A stretch of DNA of 10,204 nt from JAVVFH01 sp032250585 (GTDB lineage Bacteria > Pseudomonadota > Gammaproteobacteria > Xanthomonadales > SZUA-36): the NCBI GenBank assembly GCA_032250585.1, contig JAVVFH010000122.1, forward strand, positions 1 to 10,204. The letters run 5' to 3'. The position numbers and the translations under genes are program-made. Shown here piece by piece: positions 7,424-10,204 of this stretch. The notes under the pieces are model-generated. The model was not told where the DNA came from, searched no databases, and saw only the letters and a list, made by a program, of their open reading frames with translations. Numbering within the stretch: the stretch's first letter is position 1; the number at the start of each line of letters is the position of its first letter.

Positions 7424-10204
7424 TCAGGGCTCGAACCCGTCCGTTTCGCGCAGTTTTTGCAAGGCGTCCCCACAAGGATTCTGCGAGCCCATGAAGCGGT
7501 CATAGAGCGGTCTGCCGAGCAGTGACAGCCCGGCCGTGGCGATCGCGACCGTGCCCGATAAGGCCGTGCCCGTGGCGTCAAAAACCAGTTCGGGGGAGGA
7601 CAGCGTGCCGGCCAGCCGGGTGAAGGGGTTGATCAGCGTACCCGCGCTGATGCCCAGACCTTGCCGGGCACGTGCACGGAAGTCCATGTTGATGATCTCC
7701 GTATCCAGATCGACCATGCCGCCGCTGAGGATGACGAGCTTTGCCGTCTGTATGACCCAGGGATCGATGATGACGGTTCCCTGGTCGGCTCTTGCGGCAA
7801 ACACAGCGCACTCCAGCTCCGTATGGCTCTCTCTGTCCGCGAAGGGGTTGATCGTTTTGAACAACTCGCTGAGCGCATCGGAGAACAACGATTCGAGGCC
7901 GCGGTTGACCAGTCTGCCGGCACCTTGACGCGCGATGAAACGCCCGTCCAGGGAAGCGGCCAGTTCATGCCAGGTGCTTCCAACAGCGGCGAGATCCGCT
8001 TCGAAATCGGTGACGGGAAGCACAGCTGAATCAGGATCGTCGCCGGCAAACAGCCCGAGCCGCAAGGCATCCCCCGATGCCGTCACCTCGACCGAGGTCG
8101 TATCGCCACCCTCGATCGACAACTCCGCTTCAAGTCGTCCGCCATGGGCCCCGCTCATCTGCAGAGGCCGTAAATCAAGCCTCCTTTCACGAAACTGCAG
8201 GCCGGCATGAACCGTGCGCAACTCAGTCAGGGGCAAGGCCATGCGGGCGATGTCCAGTTCCAGCTGCAGCGACAGTCCGCCGGCGTCAAGCGCCGGCACG
8301 GCCCGGTCCGGGAACAGCAAGGCATCGCCATCACTCGCCGCGCCGTCCGGGGAATCGCCCAGCCAGGCCAGATCAAGAAAGGCCGATTCCAGTGTTCCCG
8401 AAACCTCTGGCGTTTCACCTAATTGCAGGTCGATGCCACCGGACAGGTCGCTGGAGCCCCATTCCGCGCGTAGCGGCTCGAGCCTGAACTGTCCACTTCC
8501 GCCGCTGATTTCGGCTTCCCCGGCAAACGCCAGCGCTGGAAAATCCAGGCCCAGGACCACATTCATCACCGACAGGTCGGGACCTTTCACGCTGACTGTG
8601 AAACGGCTGTCCACAAGGTTCCGTATGTCTGCCGTGTGGCCCCGCAAGCGTGCCTCGATTTCGCCGGTGCGCAGGACAATGTCCCTGAACCGGTCCCGGT
8701 TCGCTGCGAAGTCAATGCCCCCCGAGGCCTCGAAGCTTCCGGGGAGATTCACGAGCCGGCGGCCTGCGGCAAAAGGCACGGCAGCCAGCCCCGGCGCGGC
8801 CAGCCGGAAGTCGAGCGTCAAAGGCTCGCTGCCCCACGGCTGCGGCAGATTGGCGTCGAGTTCGAGGTCCATCTCGCCGAGCCGGCCTGCAGTGATTTTC
8901 AAATGGGGCCCGGCCTCGCACCACTCGATCTCGAACGGCGCCCGCAAGGTTGCATCCGGCAGGCCGGCAACGCCGAACCAGCGGCCGACCTGCTGCAGAC
9001 CAGAGCTTTCGAGACGTCCCTGCAGTCGGGTACCAACGCTTTTTTCAGCGCGAGAAACGGCCCCGCTGAAAAACAGATCGTGCTCCTCGAGCGAGGCATG
9101 CCCGTCCTCCAATAGCCAGCTGTCCGCATTGACCTCCAGTCGGCCGCCCAGCGACAGCGCCGCGGTCGGCAGGCTGAATGTATCCGGTACGGAAAGGATC
9201 AGGCCTGGCTCGGCGAATTCCGCCTCCATCTGCAGTGAGGCCCCGGTCAGCGAGCGCAGCTGGGCCAGGGTGCCGGTCAAACGCAGGGTATTGGCTCCCG
9301 CGGTCAGACTGCCTTCGAGCCGCATCCGCGCGCCCGCTGCGCGTTCCAACTGCAGATCCAGTTCATAGGGCTGCGCTGGCAGGCCGTCGATGCCCAAAGC
9401 TTCCCGCCACGCGCTGGAATCCGGGCCCGCCAGCCTAATGTCCAGACGATCTATCAAGCGGTCATGGTCGGCTTCGATCGTGCCGTTGATTGCAGCCCGG
9501 TGCTCGCCGACTTCCAGTACAAAGTCTTCGATCCGCAAGCTGGCATCGTCGACCGTCACCGCCGCACGGGCCGTGAATGCAGCATCGATCAGCCCGGGCG
9601 CGCCAAACGCGGCGGCCAGGCCGCTGAAATCCGGCCCGGAGAAGCGCATTTCGAGATCGGTGCCCGAAAGATTCCGCGCCAGGCCCACCGCACCGCTCAA
9701 TTCGCCGCTATTGGGACCCGCCTGAAAGACCAGTTCCTCCAACTGCGCGGTGCGGTCGCGAATTCGCGCACGACCGTGCAGTTCGTAGGCTTCAGCAAGT
9801 GGAATGGCCTGGCCCAGGGCGGCCGAAAGCGCCTCGAGGTCAGGGCCGCGCAGATCGAAGGCCAGCTCGCCAGTCGTCGGTGCGAGCAGATCGTCGAGCG
9901 TTCCGTCGGCATTGACCTCGAGGCTGCCGAGATAGCCGTCGAGACCAAGCCTGGCATGTCCCTCGCGGGTCTCGATATTCGCGGTGACGTCAACGGCTCC
10001 GTTACTGAACGCGGGCAGGCCAAATTGATCCGTAATCCAGCGAAACTCCGGGCCGGTGAGTTCCAGATGCAAGTCCAGTTCCCGCAGGGCCGCGACATCG
10101 GCGGCTGCGCCATCGAGATGCAGCGAAAATTCGCCGGCGGTCAAATCCAGGAGTGCTTCCACGCGACCGCCGCCGCCAAGATGCTGCAGTGGCCCGAATC
10201 GGCC
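7424..10204 (-). CDS. AsmA-family protein with repeat array (N-terminus outside window)
   Basis: Large AsmA-family envelope protein; 926 residues are present and the frame is open to the right edge, so a GTG at 10162 is not the start. AsmA-like proteins (AsmA, TamB, YhdP, YdbH) are anchored in the inner membrane, reach into the periplasm as long beta-sheet grooves, and are implicated in phospholipid transport or outer-membrane assembly. In fragment numbering, about 47-610 is a series of roughly 70-residue repeats (separate entry). From about 628 comes the typical AsmA C-terminal region: LLFPDRAVP, then RLVNRGLESLFSDALSELF (about 764-782), INPFADRESHTELECAV, and GLGISAGTLINP with a closing glycine-rich hydrophobic segment and the NPCGDAL tail. 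The stop is 55 bases before the adaptor gene on the same strand. Family call is strong; which AsmA paralogue it equals, and its exact substrate, cannot be told. Confidence 0.92.
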   Translation of the reverse strand, partial: GRFGPLQHLGGGGRVEALLDLTAGEFSLHLDGAAADVAALRELDLHLELTGPEFRWITDQFGLPAFSNGAVDVTANIETREGHARLGLDGYLGSLEVNADGTLDDLLAPTTGELAFDLRGPDLEALSAALGQAIPLAEAYELHGRARIRDRTAQLEELVFQAGPNSGELSGAVGLARNLSGTDLEMRFSGPDFSGLAAAFGAPGLIDAAFTARAAVTVDDASLRIEDFVLEVGEHRAAINGTIEADHDRLIDRLDIRLAGPDSSAWREALGIDGLPAQPYELDLQLERAAGARMRLEGSLTAGANTLRLTGTLAQLRSLTGASLQMEAEFAEPGLILSVPDTFSLPTAALSLGGRLEVNADSWLLEDGHASLEEHDLFFSGAVSRAEKSVGTRLQGRLESSGLQQVGRWFGVAGLPDATLRAPFEIEWCEAGPHLKITAGRLGEMDLELDANLPQPWGSEPLTLDFRLAAPGLAAVPFAAGRRLVNLPGSFEASGGIDFAANRDRFRDIVLRTGEIEARLRGHTADIRNLVDSRFTVSVKGPDLSVMNVVLGLDFPALAFAGEAEISGGSGQFRLEPLRAEWGSSDLSGGIDLQLGETPEVSGTLESAFLDLAWLGDSPDGAASDGDALLFPDRAVPALDAGGLSLQLELDIARMALPLTELRTVHAGLQFRERRLDLRPLQMSGAHGGRLEAELSIEGGDTTSVEVTASGDALRLGLFAGDDPDSAVLPVTDFEADLAAVGSTWHELAASLDGRFIARQGAGRLVNRGLESLFSDALSELFKTINPFADRESHTELECAVFAARADQGTVIIDPWVIQTAKLVILSGGMVDLDTEIINMDFRARARQGLGISAGTLINPFTRLAGTLSSPELVFDATGTALSGTVAIATAGLSLLGRPLYDRFMGSQNPCGDALQKLRETDGFEP
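8375..10066 (-). repeat. About eight ~70-residue protein repeats in the AsmA-like gene
   Basis: Each unit begins with a strand ending in a G-P-D/E-like turn, then an amphipathic stretch with L-G or F-G, then L-P and another strand. Examples are LTGPEF, LRGPDLEALSAALG, FSGPDFSGLAAAFG, LAGPDSSAWREALG and VKGPDLSVMNVVLG. In fragment numbering the turns fall at about 51, 120, 190, 260, 332, 400, 470 and 541, a spacing of 68-72 residues. Units 5-7 are degenerate (AEPG, ESSG, AAPG), and a ninth trace (FLDLAWLG) may follow at about 609. DNA identity between units is low, so this is an old protein repeat, not a recent tandem duplication. Confidence 0.7.

Noticed and set aside
7427..7439. A minus-strand stretch resembling a tRNA T-arm (GGGTTCGAGCCC)
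   Set aside because: It encodes the last residues of the AsmA-like protein, the T-stem is imperfect, and I could find no matching acceptor, D or anticodon arms upstream.
8214..9368. A 384-residue plus-strand open frame antisense to the AsmA-like gene
   Set aside because: It is rich in Ser, Arg and Pro with no domain pattern, and lies wholly inside a well-supported minus-strand gene.

Overview
This window looks like ordinary chromosome from a GC-rich Gram-negative bacterium, most likely a gammaproteobacterium from a metagenome or draft assembly. The evidence is an outer-membrane lifestyle (AsmA-like protein, RND efflux pump with periplasmic adaptor, YcbB-type L,D-transpeptidase), high GC at third codon positions, and a 10-N scaffold gap inside a gene. 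I see no RNA gene, insertion sequence, phage gene or CRISPR array. The lineage assignment is an inference from protein flavour only.

Layout: the left edge (1-1158, + strand) holds the 3' part of a YcbB/LdtD-type L,D-transpeptidase. All other genes are on the minus strand and converge on it. Read in their own direction from the right edge they are: a large AsmA-family protein (10204-7424, N-terminus outside the window); a 55-base spacer with a perfect 12-bp palindrome; an RND adaptor (7368-6337); the RND inner-membrane permease (6326-3159), separated by only 10 bases; a 126-base spacer; an unrecognised polytopic membrane protein (3032-2187); and an exported methyltransferase-fold protein of the COG4798 type (2136-1276). 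A 117-base spacer separates the last gene from the transpeptidase.

How the genes fit together: every product acts in the cell envelope. The transpeptidase makes 3-3 peptidoglycan cross-links, the adaptor and permease form a proton-driven efflux pump that must borrow an outer-membrane channel from elsewhere, and the AsmA-like protein is probably a periplasm-spanning lipid-handling protein. The last two genes have no assigned job; one is predicted to be in the membrane and the other exported.

The points most worth a second look are: (1) the right-hand contig end at the scaffold gap, where the permease reading frame runs into about 17 residues that look like the C-terminal part of a 3-hydroxyisobutyrate/tartronate-semialdehyde reductase, probably a chimeric join; (2) a regular array of about 70-residue repeats in the AsmA-like protein; (3) a SAM-methyltransferase fold carrying a signal peptide. 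I found no convincing new multi-gene system.
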